From assembly GCA_043228905.1 (NCBI GenBank), contig JBHGNT010000005.1, positions 18,352,001 to 18,416,000 of the forward strand: a stretch of 64,000 bases of DNA, given 5' to 3'. This document shows, one piece after another, positions 10,189-19,525 of the stretch; within the stretch, counting starts at the first letter, position 1, and the number at the start of each line of letters is the position of its first letter. This stretch comes from Azolla caroliniana. Taxonomy: Eukaryota; Polypodiophyta. A program made the position numbers and the translations under genes. The notes beneath the pieces are model-generated. The model was given only the letters and a program-made list of their open reading frames with translations, searched no databases and was not told the DNA's origin.

Positions 10189-10607
10189 TGTTGTTCTCTG
10201 ACCGGACAAGGCCTAACACAAGGTGTCACGGAGACACTTCACCAAAGGGTGATTACGGCATAGGATTATGACTCAACGATTACACCGACTTAAGTAGGTT
10301 ACACGATTAGAGCGCTTTTGTTAATTACACGCGTAAGATATAACAGTAATTACAGAACGGAAATCAACACAGAAGTATAAACACCATACGCTCTATTAAT
10401 TATCCGCTGCGATTACAATGGGGTCCGGGCCTTTAAATAGGTTTCCGGCCCGTAGTACAAAACGGTGCCTATCGCACCTATTCGGGATCCGTCCGGATCT
10501 GGAACGGCATACCGTTTCCAGTCCGTCCGTCCATACTATGCTTATTTACAACCATACTTAATTAATTCCTTCACTCCGTATTTTGGACTCCTTGCCGGCC
10601 GATAACA
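10189..10607 (-). repeat. GYP-N 3' LTR
   Basis: 419 bp. On the plus strand it reads TGTTGTTCTC to GGCCGATAACA. It differs from the 5' LTR at three sites, all transitions, at the positions corresponding to GAGCGC/GAGCAC, GTCCGGG/GTCCAGG and CCGATAA/CCGGTAA. A TATTTAAAG box for the element lies at about 10432-10440 on the minus strand. Confidence 0.96.
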
Positions 10608-10659
10608 CATGGCACGCCCGTGGGACAGTACCTTGTACGTCGAACCCTTCTCGGCCCCT

Positions 10660-13329
10660 TCATTGTTCACCCAAATTGTCCAAAATACTTTGTTCCAGAG
10701 TTTCCAATTGTTCTTCCGGTTGTGGTTGTTGCGGCTGTGCTTGCTGCTGCTGTTGTGGTTGCGGTTGGGACTGAGACTGCTCCGGCTGCTCTATAGGCGG
10801 CTGCTCCGTTTGTTTCTCTGACTCCGGCATCCCCGTTTGACTGCTTCCGGTCCGGTCTCCTTCCAGTAACGGTTCCTCATCACTGAGGTTGACCGTAACC
10901 GGTTCTCGTGCTTTCTCTTCCCGGATCCGGGACCTCTCGTAGCTTTCAAACTGGATCTGCGCCTCCAGCCTGTCATCGTCCAGCTGAGCTACAAGTTGCC
11001 GGACTTGCCCTAGTTGGTCCTCTGCCAAGGCTTGAAAGTCTTCGGCCAGCTCATCTCTTATGCCGGTGAAGTCTTCGGAAGTCAGCATATAGCAATCATC
11101 TCCCTCCTTCCGCCGGTTCTCTACGTCGGCCCGGAGCAATTGGAGTTCCGCCGCGTTCGGGGCCCACTTGGTCCACCATTTGACGGAACCGTTGTCAATC
11201 AAGCTCTTGTTCTGGTTCAACCAGGCCCGCATGATATCCTGGATGCGACTTGCTCCCATTTGCGCTCTACTTTCCACAACTTGTCGTTCCTCCTTCAACT
11301 GCTTGATGAGATTAGCCGTATCCTCCGCCTGCTCTCTGTAGCGCGTCAGCTGCCCTTGATATGTTGTTTGCAGCCTCTGCAGTACCTCCGCCGCTCTTTC
11401 TTTTTCCGCCTGTTGTTGCCTGAGGAGCTCTGTCCGAACCTTCTCCGCCTCTTCCAACCGTCTTCTGGTTTCCGCTTGTTCATTAGCGTATGCCGTTGCG
11501 GTCCGATCAACTGCTTGTCGGAGATCATCCGTCTGTTCCTTGTGCTCCGTTTGCAACCGTTTATACTCCCGGTGCAAGTGCTCAAATTCCTCCGTTTTTT
11601 GTTTGAGCTTGCCGTTGATCTGGCGATGGTTCCGGTCCTCCCGGTCCTTTAGCTGCCGGAGTTCCTCTTTCAGGCGCTCTACTTCTGTTTCGGCGTTTCT
11701 CCGGAGCCTGTCCTTCTCTTGCAGCATTTTCTCCTTTTCCTCCTTGAGCCGGTCGTACGCTTGGTGGCCTTTTCGTAAGCTCTCCTCGGCCCGGCGTAGA
11801 TTCTCAGCAGTCTTTTTGAGTTCTGCCTCCGCTGCTGTCTTCAACTCTCTTTCGCGGCTCCTCAGCGCTTCATGGGCAGCTAGCTCATCCTTTAAGTCCG
11901 CAAGCTCTTGGGCTTGTGCCGCATTTCTCTCCGGAACGGTTTCCGTTGCCGGGGTCTGATTGCTATGTACAGGTTGATCTGACGCTTTATTCTGTACATT
12001 GCCCGGAGTCACCGGTGCTTGGACTTGTGTTGTCAAAGCCAATTGAGCCATTTCCCTTGTGACCCTGTCCAAGTCTTGTTCAAGGCTCCGGATTCTGGAC
12101 CGGGCCGTCTCTAGATCTACGGTTGTGACGAGCAACCGTTCGTGGTGCACTCTCTCCTCCGCCTCTATGTACTCGACCGCTCCGGCGATCTGCTCGCCTA
12201 CCCACCGTAGCCACATGCTACTGGTGCCTTGCTGCTGTACTGGTCGGGTCGGCTCGTTCACTGTGGAATTGTCTGGCCTGAGTGCCTGTATCTGCCGTTC
12301 TGGTTCTACTCCTTGGCCATTGTGTGCGCTGGCTGGGCTCGCCGGCTGTTGAGTTCCGGTTCTCGCCATCTCCGGAGCCGTTGGAATGACTTCTTGTATA
12401 GAAGTCGACAAGGCCGGTTCTATACGCACCGGTTCCGGTTCCTCCCTTGTGGTTTGCTCAGGTTGAGTTGGGGGTGTTTCTTCCTTTTGCGGGTCCGAAC
12501 GCTCCCCCGCTGTCCCGGCGGTCCTACTTCTTGACCGTCGTTGGAGGTGCTCTACTGGCTCCTCCGTTTCCTCTTCCTGGGTAACGGCATGTATCTGTGC
12601 CGTCAAGGGTTCCGGTTCCTTCTGTCCCGGTCGCCGTATGGTTATCTTAACGGGTCGGACCGGTGACACCTCCTCCGGTTCTGGGAGCCGTTTCTTCCCT
12701 TTCGTCGCCTTCGACGCCAGCAGCTGCTGTCGTTTGGACGCGGGTTTCGAGGTGCTTCCTTCCGATAATCTTGGCCGCTTCTTTGGCTGGACGGTCTCGA
12801 CCGGCGGCGCGAGCAATGTTATCCACTGAGCTACGGCATGCCACAGCTTCCGGCCCTCCTTGCCGTCCTTTCCTCGTATCGTGTCGATTGCCGCGCACAA
12901 ACCGTCTGCAATCAACACCAGCCAATCCACCTTGATCCCTTCATAGGTGGCTATGATCATCCCTGCCCGATTTTTTGGCATGACAAGGGGTCGGGGGTAC
13001 ACGTGGCCGTACTCATGGAGCACTCGAGCTATCTCCCTGAATAGCGGATCTTCGCCGCCCTGCGTTCGATAGCCTTTGCCGGCTAGAGAGTACTCACCGA
13101 AATATCGGATGAGTTGCTCCGAGGTTGGGTTATCGATCTGAAAAATACCTCCCTCCGGAAGGCCTGTTAGCGCACGGATCGCTTCCTCGGTGATGACTTC
13201 TGTGTCGAGCTCCTTGATGACCCGGTCGGCTTCTTTGTGCGGTGGTGCCTCCATGATGGTCAAGAACCCATCCAGTCCGTGTTGCCTGAGCCATTTCCTG
13301 GCCGCTTCCGACAGCGTTTGTGGGTCCAT
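10660..13329 (-). CDS. GYP-N third ORF, coiled-coil protein of unknown function
   Basis: 889 residues from ATG 13329 (MDPQTLSEAARKWL). The frame is open to 13629, with ATGs also at 13545 and 13500. I prefer 13329 because the relic in GYP-G (62560) begins with Met at the same aligned place. Residues 1-175 look globular (WLRQHGLDGFLTI, FGEYSLAGKGY, MPKNRAGMIIATYEG, WHAVAQWITLL) and are the part conserved in GYP-G. QPKKRPRL near 181-188 looks like a nuclear localisation signal. Residues of about 240-400 are Pro/Glu/Thr-rich and probably disordered. A long heptad-rich coiled coil of Glu/Lys/Arg/Leu fills roughly 420-720. The C terminus is Gln/Pro-rich. There is no signal peptide, membrane segment or zinc knuckle, so it is not an obvious envelope. 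A structural or Gag-like accessory role is possible but only a guess. Confidence 0.9.
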   Translation of the reverse strand: MDPQTLSEAARKWLRQHGLDGFLTIMEAPPHKEADRVIKELDTEVITEEAIRALTGLPEGGIFQIDNPTSEQLIRYFGEYSLAGKGYRTQGGEDPLFREIARVLHEYGHVYPRPLVMPKNRAGMIIATYEGIKVDWLVLIADGLCAAIDTIRGKDGKEGRKLWHAVAQWITLLAPPVETVQPKKRPRLSEGSTSKPASKRQQLLASKATKGKKRLPEPEEVSPVRPVKITIRRPGQKEPEPLTAQIHAVTQEEETEEPVEHLQRRSRSRTAGTAGERSDPQKEETPPTQPEQTTREEPEPVRIEPALSTSIQEVIPTAPEMARTGTQQPASPASAHNGQGVEPERQIQALRPDNSTVNEPTRPVQQQGTSSMWLRWVGEQIAGAVEYIEAEERVHHERLLVTTVDLETARSRIRSLEQDLDRVTREMAQLALTTQVQAPVTPGNVQNKASDQPVHSNQTPATETVPERNAAQAQELADLKDELAAHEALRSRERELKTAAEAELKKTAENLRRAEESLRKGHQAYDRLKEEKEKMLQEKDRLRRNAETEVERLKEELRQLKDREDRNHRQINGKLKQKTEEFEHLHREYKRLQTEHKEQTDDLRQAVDRTATAYANEQAETRRRLEEAEKVRTELLRQQQAEKERAAEVLQRLQTTYQGQLTRYREQAEDTANLIKQLKEERQVVESRAQMGASRIQDIMRAWLNQNKSLIDNGSVKWWTKWAPNAAELQLLRADVENRRKEGDDCYMLTSEDFTGIRDELAEDFQALAEDQLGQVRQLVAQLDDDRLEAQIQFESYERSRIREEKAREPVTVNLSDEEPLLEGDRTGSSQTGMPESEKQTEQPPIEQPEQSQSQPQPQQQQQAQPQQPQPEEQLETLEQSILDNLGEQ

Positions 13330-13701
13330 GTCTGCTTCGAGGTCGAGGAAAGATGGCGAGGTAGAGTGGTGATGAGAGTGAGAGCGAGAGAGAGAGAGTT
13401 CCGAACGTGGGGGTTCTCTGAGTGCAAGTTCGCGTTTGCTAAGCTTCCACCGCCTTGGTGCTTCTGTGCTTCTTGGCTCGCGAAATGAAAAGGTCTCCAT
13501 GCGTTCTGCTTTTTCTCTGTGCGTCTTGGCGCCTTTTCCGAGCATGCGCACGTCGTGTACCAATTTAGTATTAAGTAACGTGACGGCTCTTAAAGGCCCA
13601 CTACGTACCTTTTCGCTCCTTGCTTTCACGTCCGTTCATACCTCGATTTTTAATGATTTCTCTTTTTTTTTTCTTTTTTTTTTTAATGACGGTATGTGAT
13701 C
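13330..13701 (-). other. GYP-N spacer between pol and third ORF, with internal polypurine run
   Basis: 372 bases. On the minus strand it has a 28-nt all-purine run (plus-strand 13657-13684: A11, G, A10, G, A, G, AAA in element sense) just after the pol stop. The rest is open in the third-ORF frame as far up as 13629, but with no sign of conservation there. The run could act as an internal plus-strand primer or an initiation signal; it may also be only low-complexity sequence. Confidence 0.6.
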
Positions 13702-16700
13702 TTACACATCCGTAGGTCCCTTCGGACACTTACCGTTTTCCTTACGGGTTGCCATGTCTTCCTTCGCCTCTGCTATGGGTTCCCCGTCGTCTTTTTCTTC
13801 CATCCGTACCGTTCCCGGTATAGTGCCGGTGGGCTGCATAAACGGGTTACTTGGCATCGGTCCTTTATAGGGCTTTAGTCTAAATCCGTTGACCCACTTG
13901 CCTAGCACTTCACCGGCAAGTGTCCCTAACTGATAGGACCCGTTGTATTCCCGTGTCAGCCAATACGGGCCTGTCCATCTAAACCGGAGTTTACCCGGCA
14001 TCTTGCCCATCCTCGTTTGGAATACTAGCACCGGCTTTCCGATTTCGAACATCTTCTCATTACCTTTCCGGCGACGGTCAACGAACGATTTCCTTCGTCG
14101 TTGCTCCAGTTCCATGTGTAGGATGCTGGCAAGCCGTTGCTCCTCCAGTTCGCATAGTGCTGCTAGCCGCATTTCCTCCGACTCCTTTTCATTCAGCCGT
14201 TCCCGTAGTTGGATCCGTAAGCTTGGTACCTGAAATTCCACCGGCATGACCGCCTCTAAGCCGAACGCTAACCGGAACGGCGTTGTCCGGATACTTGTTT
14301 TGTATGCCGTTCGGTACGCCCATAGCGCGCTATGGAGCTTTGTATCCCAGTCCGTCCGGTTTTCATTGACGATTTTGCGGAGAATGTTCTGGAGCGTTTT
14401 GTTGGTTGACTCTGCTAACCCGTTTGCTTGTGGGTAGTACGGTGTGCTCCGTTTATGGACCACGGCATAGAACGTTGTTAAGCTTTCAACTACCTGGCCG
14501 AGGAAGTGCCCTCCTTGGTCGCTGATTAATTCAATCGGACATCCATATCGGCACCAAATGTTTTCGTACAGGAATTTTGCTGTGGATGACGCGGTGTTGT
14601 CTCTCAAGGCCTTAGCCTCCACCCATTTAGTGCAATAATCTGTTGCCACGATGACATAACGATTACCCGTTCTCATTGCCGGTGGCTTGAACGGTCCGAC
14701 AAAATCCAACCCCCACTTCTGGAATGGCTCTAGTGGAAGTACCGGTTGGTGTGGCATCCGTGCTTGCTCCGTAGGCTGGCCCATTCGTTGGCATAGGTCA
14801 CATTCCTTAGCATACTTGACGGCGTCTTTTAACGTCGTGGGCCACCATAAGCCGCTTTGCCATACTTTCCTTGCCGTCGCTTCCCCGGCATAGTGTCCTC
14901 CGGCAACCCCACAGTGTGCTTCCCGTAAGATTACTTGTTTCTCGTCACTACGGACTGCCCGTCTCCATATTCCATCTGCTCCCTTGTGGTAGAGAGTGTC
15001 CCGTAACAGACAGAAATTGCGGCTCTGTACCGCCAGTCGTTTCCTCTTGTCCCGGTTCATTTCCTCCGGTGGCAGGCCCGTGCTTAGGAACTGGTGCATG
15101 TTTGTCAGCCACCTATCTTCTGATGCCACCGTGTCGTCCGCTGCCGTTTCCGGGGTGATACGGAATAACTCTGCGTCCGGGAATTCATCCGATACTCCGA
15201 CGCCTGATTCTCCGGACTCTAACCGGCTCAGGTAGTCTGCTACGGCATGCTGGATACCGGGCCGGTGGAAGATCTCGAATTCGAACTCCTGCAACAGCAA
15301 GGTCCAACGGGCCAACTTACCGGTCAGGGACGCCTTGGACACTAAGTACAGGAGCGCCAAGTGATCCACATGAAAGGAGAACTTCCTTCCCAATAGGTAA
15401 TGACGAAACTTTGTTACACTGTAGATCATGCCCAGGGCCTCCCGTTCCGTCGTCGAATAGTTCTTCTCCGCTTGGGACAGCTTCCGGCTGGCGTAATATA
15501 CCGGCCGGTACCATTTAGGCTCCGTAAGTTGCATTAAGGCGCTGCCGATAGCGATGTCGGAAGCGTCAACGAACACATGAAATTCCTTGCTCCAATCCGG
15601 AGGCTGCACGACAGGTGCTTGCGACAAAAGTACCTTCAGGGCATTGTATGCCTTATCCTCCGTATCCGTCCATTGGAACGGTGTCCGATGTACCGCGGTG
15701 TGTAATGGTGTAGCCAAGTCAGCCAAGTGACGGAGCATCCGGCTGTGCCACCGGATCTGTCCTAAGAATCGGCTTAGTGCTTTGGCCGTTTTCGGCGCCG
15801 GTGCCCCTAGTATCGCGTTTACTTTGTCCGGGTCGACCGCAATGCCCTCCTTACTTACAATGTGTCCTAGTAATATTCCACTTGAAACCCCAAAGATGCA
15901 TTTTGCTGGGTTTAAGCTTAGCCGGTATAACCTACACTTTTCAAGGCATAACCGTAGGTGTTGCAAATGGTCTTTTTCCCGGCTATAGACTGCAAAGTCA
16001 TCCAGGAAAACCTGCATGAAGGCTGGAATGTATTCGCCGAAGATCTCCATGATGATTCGCTGGAAAGTTGCTGGTGCCGTTTTTAGTCCGAACATCATTA
16101 CTACGGCCACAAACACTCCCCATTCGGTTATGAACGTTGTCTTCTCCTGGTCGTCAGGGTGCATCCGGATTTGATTGTATCCGCTGAACCCGTATAAAAA
16201 GCTATAAACTTCATGGCCGGCGACGGCATCCAGTACTCCATCCGTGAACGGAAGAGGGAATGGATCCGTAATTGTGGCTGCATTTAGTTTCCTGTAATCT
16301 ACACACATGTGGATTTTACCGTTCTTCTTTGGGACGACGACGATGGGGCTCAGCCACGTCGCTTTCTTTACCGGCCGGATGAAGCCCACTCTTAGGAGTT
16401 TGTCGATTTCCTCCTTCACTTTGGCGGCGTAGTTGGGGTTCATTCTGTAACGTCTTTGCGCCACTGGTTTCGCGTCCTTGCCTAAGTGGATCTGATGCTG
16501 ATATAATTGAGGGTCCAGCCCTCGCATGTCTTCGTATGACCAGGCGAATACGTCGCGAAACTCCGTGAGAAGTTCGATCATCGCCGCTTTATCTTCCGGC
16601 TTCATTTCTTTGGCGATGTGTACCGGCTTTGATTCGTCCTTGCTTCCTAGGTTCACTTCGTCGAGCTGGGATGTTTTTACCCGTTGGGAAACGGCCATTT

Positions 16701-18135
16701 CCCGTTCCAACGCTTCCTGTGCTTGCCGTAATTCCCGAATCGAATCTTTGTCTGGTTCGGCTTCGGTTTCGTCCCGCTGCGGCAAGTATGGCGCTACGGC
16801 TTCAGCCACGTCAATCTCGAAAAGTGGTACGATCTTCGGGTGTTCCTCCAAGTACTGGGCTTCTTCGTCGTCTGCCAACCCTTCAAGCATGTTCACGCAT
16901 TCCTCATACAGCGGTGTGCATTCCTTACCGTTGCTCGTCCGTGGTTGTGTCGGTACCCGGACCTTGGCTTTTCCGCGCCGGAAGGTAATCATATTTTTCC
17001 GCCAATTTTGCTTGATGTGTGCTGTTTTCAACCATGGTCTGCCCAGCAACAGTGGGTACGCTCCTTGTGCCTGTAGCTGCAGCACTACAGCCGAGATGTG
17101 AAATGTGTGACCTCCTATGGTGACTTCCAATTTCCGTATTAAGCCCGTCGGCCGTACAGAGCTCGTATCCGCCATCCGTAGCCAGAACGGACATGGCTCC
17201 CATTCATGTATACCCAAGGCATCACACGTGCGGAGGCTTATTACGTTCACCCCAGAACCTCCATCGATTACTGTGCCGGGAAGTTCGTGCCCTTTGACAA
17301 TAGCTGTAATCACCGGACTACTAGTGTCCACCACCGTCGGTCCCTCCTCCGGATTCGAGAAGAGGACTGGTGCCGGTGGGGCTATACCGTCTGTCATGAC
17401 CGTTTTTAGTCCTTCCGTAAATCGCGGCACGAGCTGCAAGAGTCTTCCTAATGGCAACGTGATCTGACATTCTTGCAGTGCTTGCCATGTCTCGTTTTCT
17501 ACGTGGCTACCGCCGGCACTCCCTATGGTATTCGCCGTTTGCCGTTCCGCGTCCGCGACGTTCCTTTCAATGGCTTCCTTCACCCATTCCGTCGCCTGTT
17601 TTCGTATGGCCTCTTGTGTTTCCCACTCTTTGGCCATGCCTTTCGACCGTGTGGTTACTTGCTGTAAATCCGCCACTTCCGGAACCACCATATTAACTGT
17701 TGGTCGTTTATCGTAGCTCTTTGCCGGGCACTGGTTACTGTAGTGGCCTTCTTGCCTGCAGTAGTAGCAGTACTCTTTACGGGTATTACTGGATTCAGCA
17801 TTGCTGGTAGCCGGAGTCGGTCCCGTAGTGAGTGGTGCGTTCTGTGCCGGTTGGCTCCTTGGGGTTCCATGTTCCGGGTCCCTAGGGTGACCACCTTTCT
17901 TGAAATTACGTTTCTTATTATTCCTATTTTTATTTCGGTAGTCCCGTCGTGGTGGATCGTAAAATCGGCCGTAGTCCTCCTGGTGCCTTTGGTAACCAGG
18001 GGAATGGTCTCTGTCGTATTGCTCGTGTCGTCTGTTGGACTCCCGATAACGGTCTGATCGCTCATACCGGTCGTAGTTATCATGCCGATCCCCGTACCGG
18101 CCATCATTCTCTTGTCTGTCTCCGTACCGGACATC
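13702..18135 (-). CDS. GYP-N pol (protease, RT, RNase H, integrase)
   Basis: 1477 open codons directly after the gag TAG and in the same frame; the first internal ATG is at 17691. In order: an Arg/Tyr/Asp-rich linker; a CCHC knuckle CYYCRQEGHYSNQC (17769-17728); protease VIDGGSGVNV (DGG for DSG) and PLLLGRPW; RT with VVVPKKNGKIHMCVDYRKLN, FGLKTAPATFQR and active site QVFLDDFAVY (about 16000); RNase H VFVDASDIAIGSAL and STTEREALG; integrase with HCGVAGGHYAG...CDLCQR, catalytic residues in WGLDFVGPF, ISDQGGHF and ANGLAEST, and a tail ending WVNGFRLKPY. No chromodomain and only one RNase H were seen. All catalytic residues appear present. How it is expressed past the stop is unknown. Confidence 0.93.
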   Translation of the reverse strand, partial: DVRYGDRQENDGRYGDRHDNYDRYERSDRYRESNRRHEQYDRDHSPGYQRHQEDYGRFYDPPRRDYRNKNRNNKKRNFKKGGHPRDPEHGTPRSQPAQNAPLTTGPTPATSNAESSNTRKEYCYYCRQEGHYSNQCPAKSYDKRPTVNMVVPEVADLQQVTTRSKGMAKEWETQEAIRKQATEWVKEAIERNVADAERQTANTIGSAGGSHVENETWQALQECQITLPLGRLLQLVPRFTEGLKTVMTDGIAPPAPVLFSNPEEGPTVVDTSSPVITAIVKGHELPGTVIDGGSGVNVISLRTCDALGIHEWEPCPFWLRMADTSSVRPTGLIRKLEVTIGGHTFHISAVVLQLQAQGAYPLLLGRPWLKTAHIKQNWRKNMITFRRGKAKVRVPTQPRTSNGKECTPLYEECVNMLEGLADDEEAQYLEEHPKIVPLFEIDVAEAVAPYLPQRDETEAEPDKDSIRELRQAQEALEREMAVSQRVKTSQLDEVNLGSKDESKPVHIAKEMKPEDKAAMIELLTEFRDVFAWSYEDMRGLDPQLYQHQIHLGKDAKPVAQRRYRMNPNYAAKVKEEIDKLLRVGFIRPVKKATWLSPIVVVPKKNGKIHMCVDYRKLNAATITDPFPLPFTDGVLDAVAGHEVYSFLYGFSGYNQIRMHPDDQEKTTFITEWGVFVAVVMMFGLKTAPATFQRIIMEIFGEYIPAFMQVFLDDFAVYSREKDHLQHLRLCLEKCRLYRLSLNPAKCIFGVSSGILLGHIVSKEGIAVDPDKVNAILGAPAPKTAKALSRFLGQIRWHSRMLRHLADLATPLHTAVHRTPFQWTDTEDKAYNALKVLLSQAPVVQPPDWSKEFHVFVDASDIAIGSALMQLTEPKWYRPVYYASRKLSQAEKNYSTTEREALGMIYSVTKFRHYLLGRKFSFHVDHLALLYLVSKASLTGKLARWTLLLQEFEFEIFHRPGIQHAVADYLSRLESGESGVGVSDEFPDAELFRITPETAADDTVASEDRWLTNMHQFLSTGLPPEEMNRDKRKRLAVQSRNFCLLRDTLYHKGADGIWRRAVRSDEKQVILREAHCGVAGGHYAGEATARKVWQSGLWWPTTLKDAVKYAKECDLCQRMGQPTEQARMPHQPVLPLEPFQKWGLDFVGPFKPPAMRTGNRYVIVATDYCTKWVEAKALRDNTASSTAKFLYENIWCRYGCPIELISDQGGHFLGQVVESLTTFYAVVHKRSTPYYPQANGLAESTNKTLQNILRKIVNENRTDWDTKLHSALWAYRTAYKTSIRTTPFRLAFGLEAVMPVEFQVPSLRIQLRERLNEKESEEMRLAALCELEEQRLASILHMELEQRRRKSFVDRRRKGNEKMFEIGKPVLVFQTRMGKMPGKLRFRWTGPYWLTREYNGSYQLGTLAGEVLGKWVNGFRLKPYKGPMPSNPFMQPTGTIPGTVRMEEKDDGEPIAEAKEDMATRKENGKCPKGPTDV

Positions 18136-18138
18136 CTA
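18136..18138 (-). other. In-frame amber codon between GYP-N gag and pol
   Basis: GCA TAG GAT on the minus strand. It is the only stop between the gag ATG at 19476 and the pol stop at 13702. The flanking residues (RYRPA before, DVRYGDRQ after) have the same Arg/Tyr/Asp character. This fits either a programmed readthrough site or a recent CAG-to-TAG or TGG-to-TAG change. Confidence 0.85.
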
Positions 18139-19476
18139 TGCCGGTCGGTACCGGTTCATTCTTTGCCAACGATCTTCATCTTCGTCTCGGCTGCTTCTTG
18201 GCTCGATCCGTCGGACGGGTGGTGCTTGTCGGTTTAGCAGGTTATACTCGCACCGGTCCGTTGTATGACTCTTGGATTGACAAATCACACACTGGGTTCG
18301 CATGGTGCACTCCACTGCCGAGTGTCCGGCATTCAAGCAGATTGTGCATTGAATTGCCTGCCGGAACCGGAGATCTTCATCTGTGGGTAACGCCCGTTGC
18401 AGTGCTCCCAGTGTAAGCCATGAGCTTGACTTTTCCATTTCTCTGACCCGGTCAATGACCTGGTCAATGGTGCTTCCTCGAAAGTCGATCACCGTACACA
18501 CCGTGCGTAACGGTTCCCGGAGTGCGTTTAAAAATATCGTCCGTAATTCCTCCTCCGGGGGTGCACGGGCAAGCTGGCTATGTATTCGTTGGAAACGGAT
18601 GACGAATTGGGGAATGCTTTCCCCTGCCTCCTGTCGGATCGTATAAAACAGGCCCACCATCGTCGTCTGGTCGACCTCCTTGTGGAAAAAATGCAAGAAT
18701 TTTGCTTTTAATTCTGCAAAGGTTGTGATGGTTGCCGAGTCCTGCGTCCGCCGCCATCGTGCCGCTGGTCCTTCCAACGTGACCCCGAATTCCGCTATCT
18801 TCGAGCGTTCTTCTTCCTCCGGTGTCAATCGCTGGGACGCGTGATTTGCTTCCCATGTCTGCTCGAAGGCATGAACATGCGCTTCCACGTCCGGATCATC
18901 GCGATACTTTGAGTATTGGAACGGCATGTCGTCGTCCAGTATTAGGCCGCGGTTTAGTGGCGTTTGTTGATATCTTTCCGGTTTTCTCTCCGGTTCCACG
19001 TCCGGTTCTTTTGCCGGTGCTTTTTCCGGTTCCTTCACCGACTCTTCTTCCGGTTCCTTCACCGGCTCTTTCGTTGGTGTCGGTGGATTTGCTTCTTCCA
19101 CTTCCGGTGTTGGTGGGTTGACGGCTTCCGTTTGCGGTTCCGGATAGCCCTGGTCGAACGGTTCCGGTTCTGGAGTCGGCACGGTATCCGACCCGTCGTC
19201 CTCCGGGCCGCCGGGGGTATCGTTGCTGCTCCGGTAGTTCGTGTGCACGCTGTATCCCCCGTCGGAATCCGATTCGTAGGCTGAAAAGGCTTCTGCCTCG
19301 TTTTCTCCGCTTGCCAGCGCCTCGAGGAGGCGTTCGGTTTCCCGGAGACTACTTAGACCGCTTCTGTCGTCCTGGTCGCGAGTTTGCTGTAACCGAAGAG
19401 ATTCCTCCGTCTTTGTCGTTCGGCGAGGCGTCGAGCTCGGTCTGTAACCAGGTCGTGCGTTGGTCTCGTCATCCAT
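18136..19476 (-). CDS. GYP-N gag
   Basis: 446 residues from ATG 19476 (MDDETNARPG), 49 bases inside the 5' LTR. The frame is open upstream into the LTR but has no better ATG. The N-terminal third is acidic with Pro/Glu/Lys-rich repeats (EPVKEPEEE-like, about 140-185). A gypsy-type capsid region follows (EGPAARWRRTQDS, FYTIRQEAGESIPQFVIRF). Two CCHC motifs come next, CTICLNAGHSAVEC and CVICQSKSHTTDRC. It ends at a single TAG (18138-18136), after which the same frame stays open through pol. Confidence 0.92.
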   Translation of the reverse strand: MDDETNARPGYRPSSTPRRTTKTEESLRLQQTRDQDDRSGLSSLRETERLLEALASGENEAEAFSAYESDSDGGYSVHTNYRSSNDTPGGPEDDGSDTVPTPEPEPFDQGYPEPQTEAVNPPTPEVEEANPPTPTKEPVKEPEEESVKEPEKAPAKEPDVEPERKPERYQQTPLNRGLILDDDMPFQYSKYRDDPDVEAHVHAFEQTWEANHASQRLTPEEEERSKIAEFGVTLEGPAARWRRTQDSATITTFAELKAKFLHFFHKEVDQTTMVGLFYTIRQEAGESIPQFVIRFQRIHSQLARAPPEEELRTIFLNALREPLRTVCTVIDFRGSTIDQVIDRVREMEKSSSWLTLGALQRALPTDEDLRFRQAIQCTICLNAGHSAVECTMRTQCVICQSKSHTTDRCEYNLLNRQAPPVRRIEPRSSRDEDEDRWQRMNRYRPA

Positions 19477-19525
19477 TAAGCCGTTGTTCGCTGCGAGAAA
19501 GCAGGAATCGTGGTCGCCAAAACTG
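19477..19525 (-). other. GYP-N leader and primer binding site
   Basis: Just inside the 5' LTR the minus strand reads CAGTTTTGGCGACCACGATT. TGGCGACC is a plausible primer binding site because several plant tRNAs end GGTCGCCA. The leader is only 49 bases. Confidence 0.55.

Noticed and set aside
10660-13329. Third ORF of GYP-N as an envelope protein
   Set aside because: No signal peptide, no hydrophobic membrane segment and no Cys pattern; it is soluble-looking and coiled-coil rich.
16526-17101. Plus-strand ORF opposite GYP-N pol
   Set aside because: Lies fully opposite the protease-RT region, low complexity, with no domain.
17655-18134. 159-residue ORF between GYP-N gag and pol
   Set aside because: It is in another frame. 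The gag/pol frame itself is open across the whole interval and carries a CCHC knuckle.
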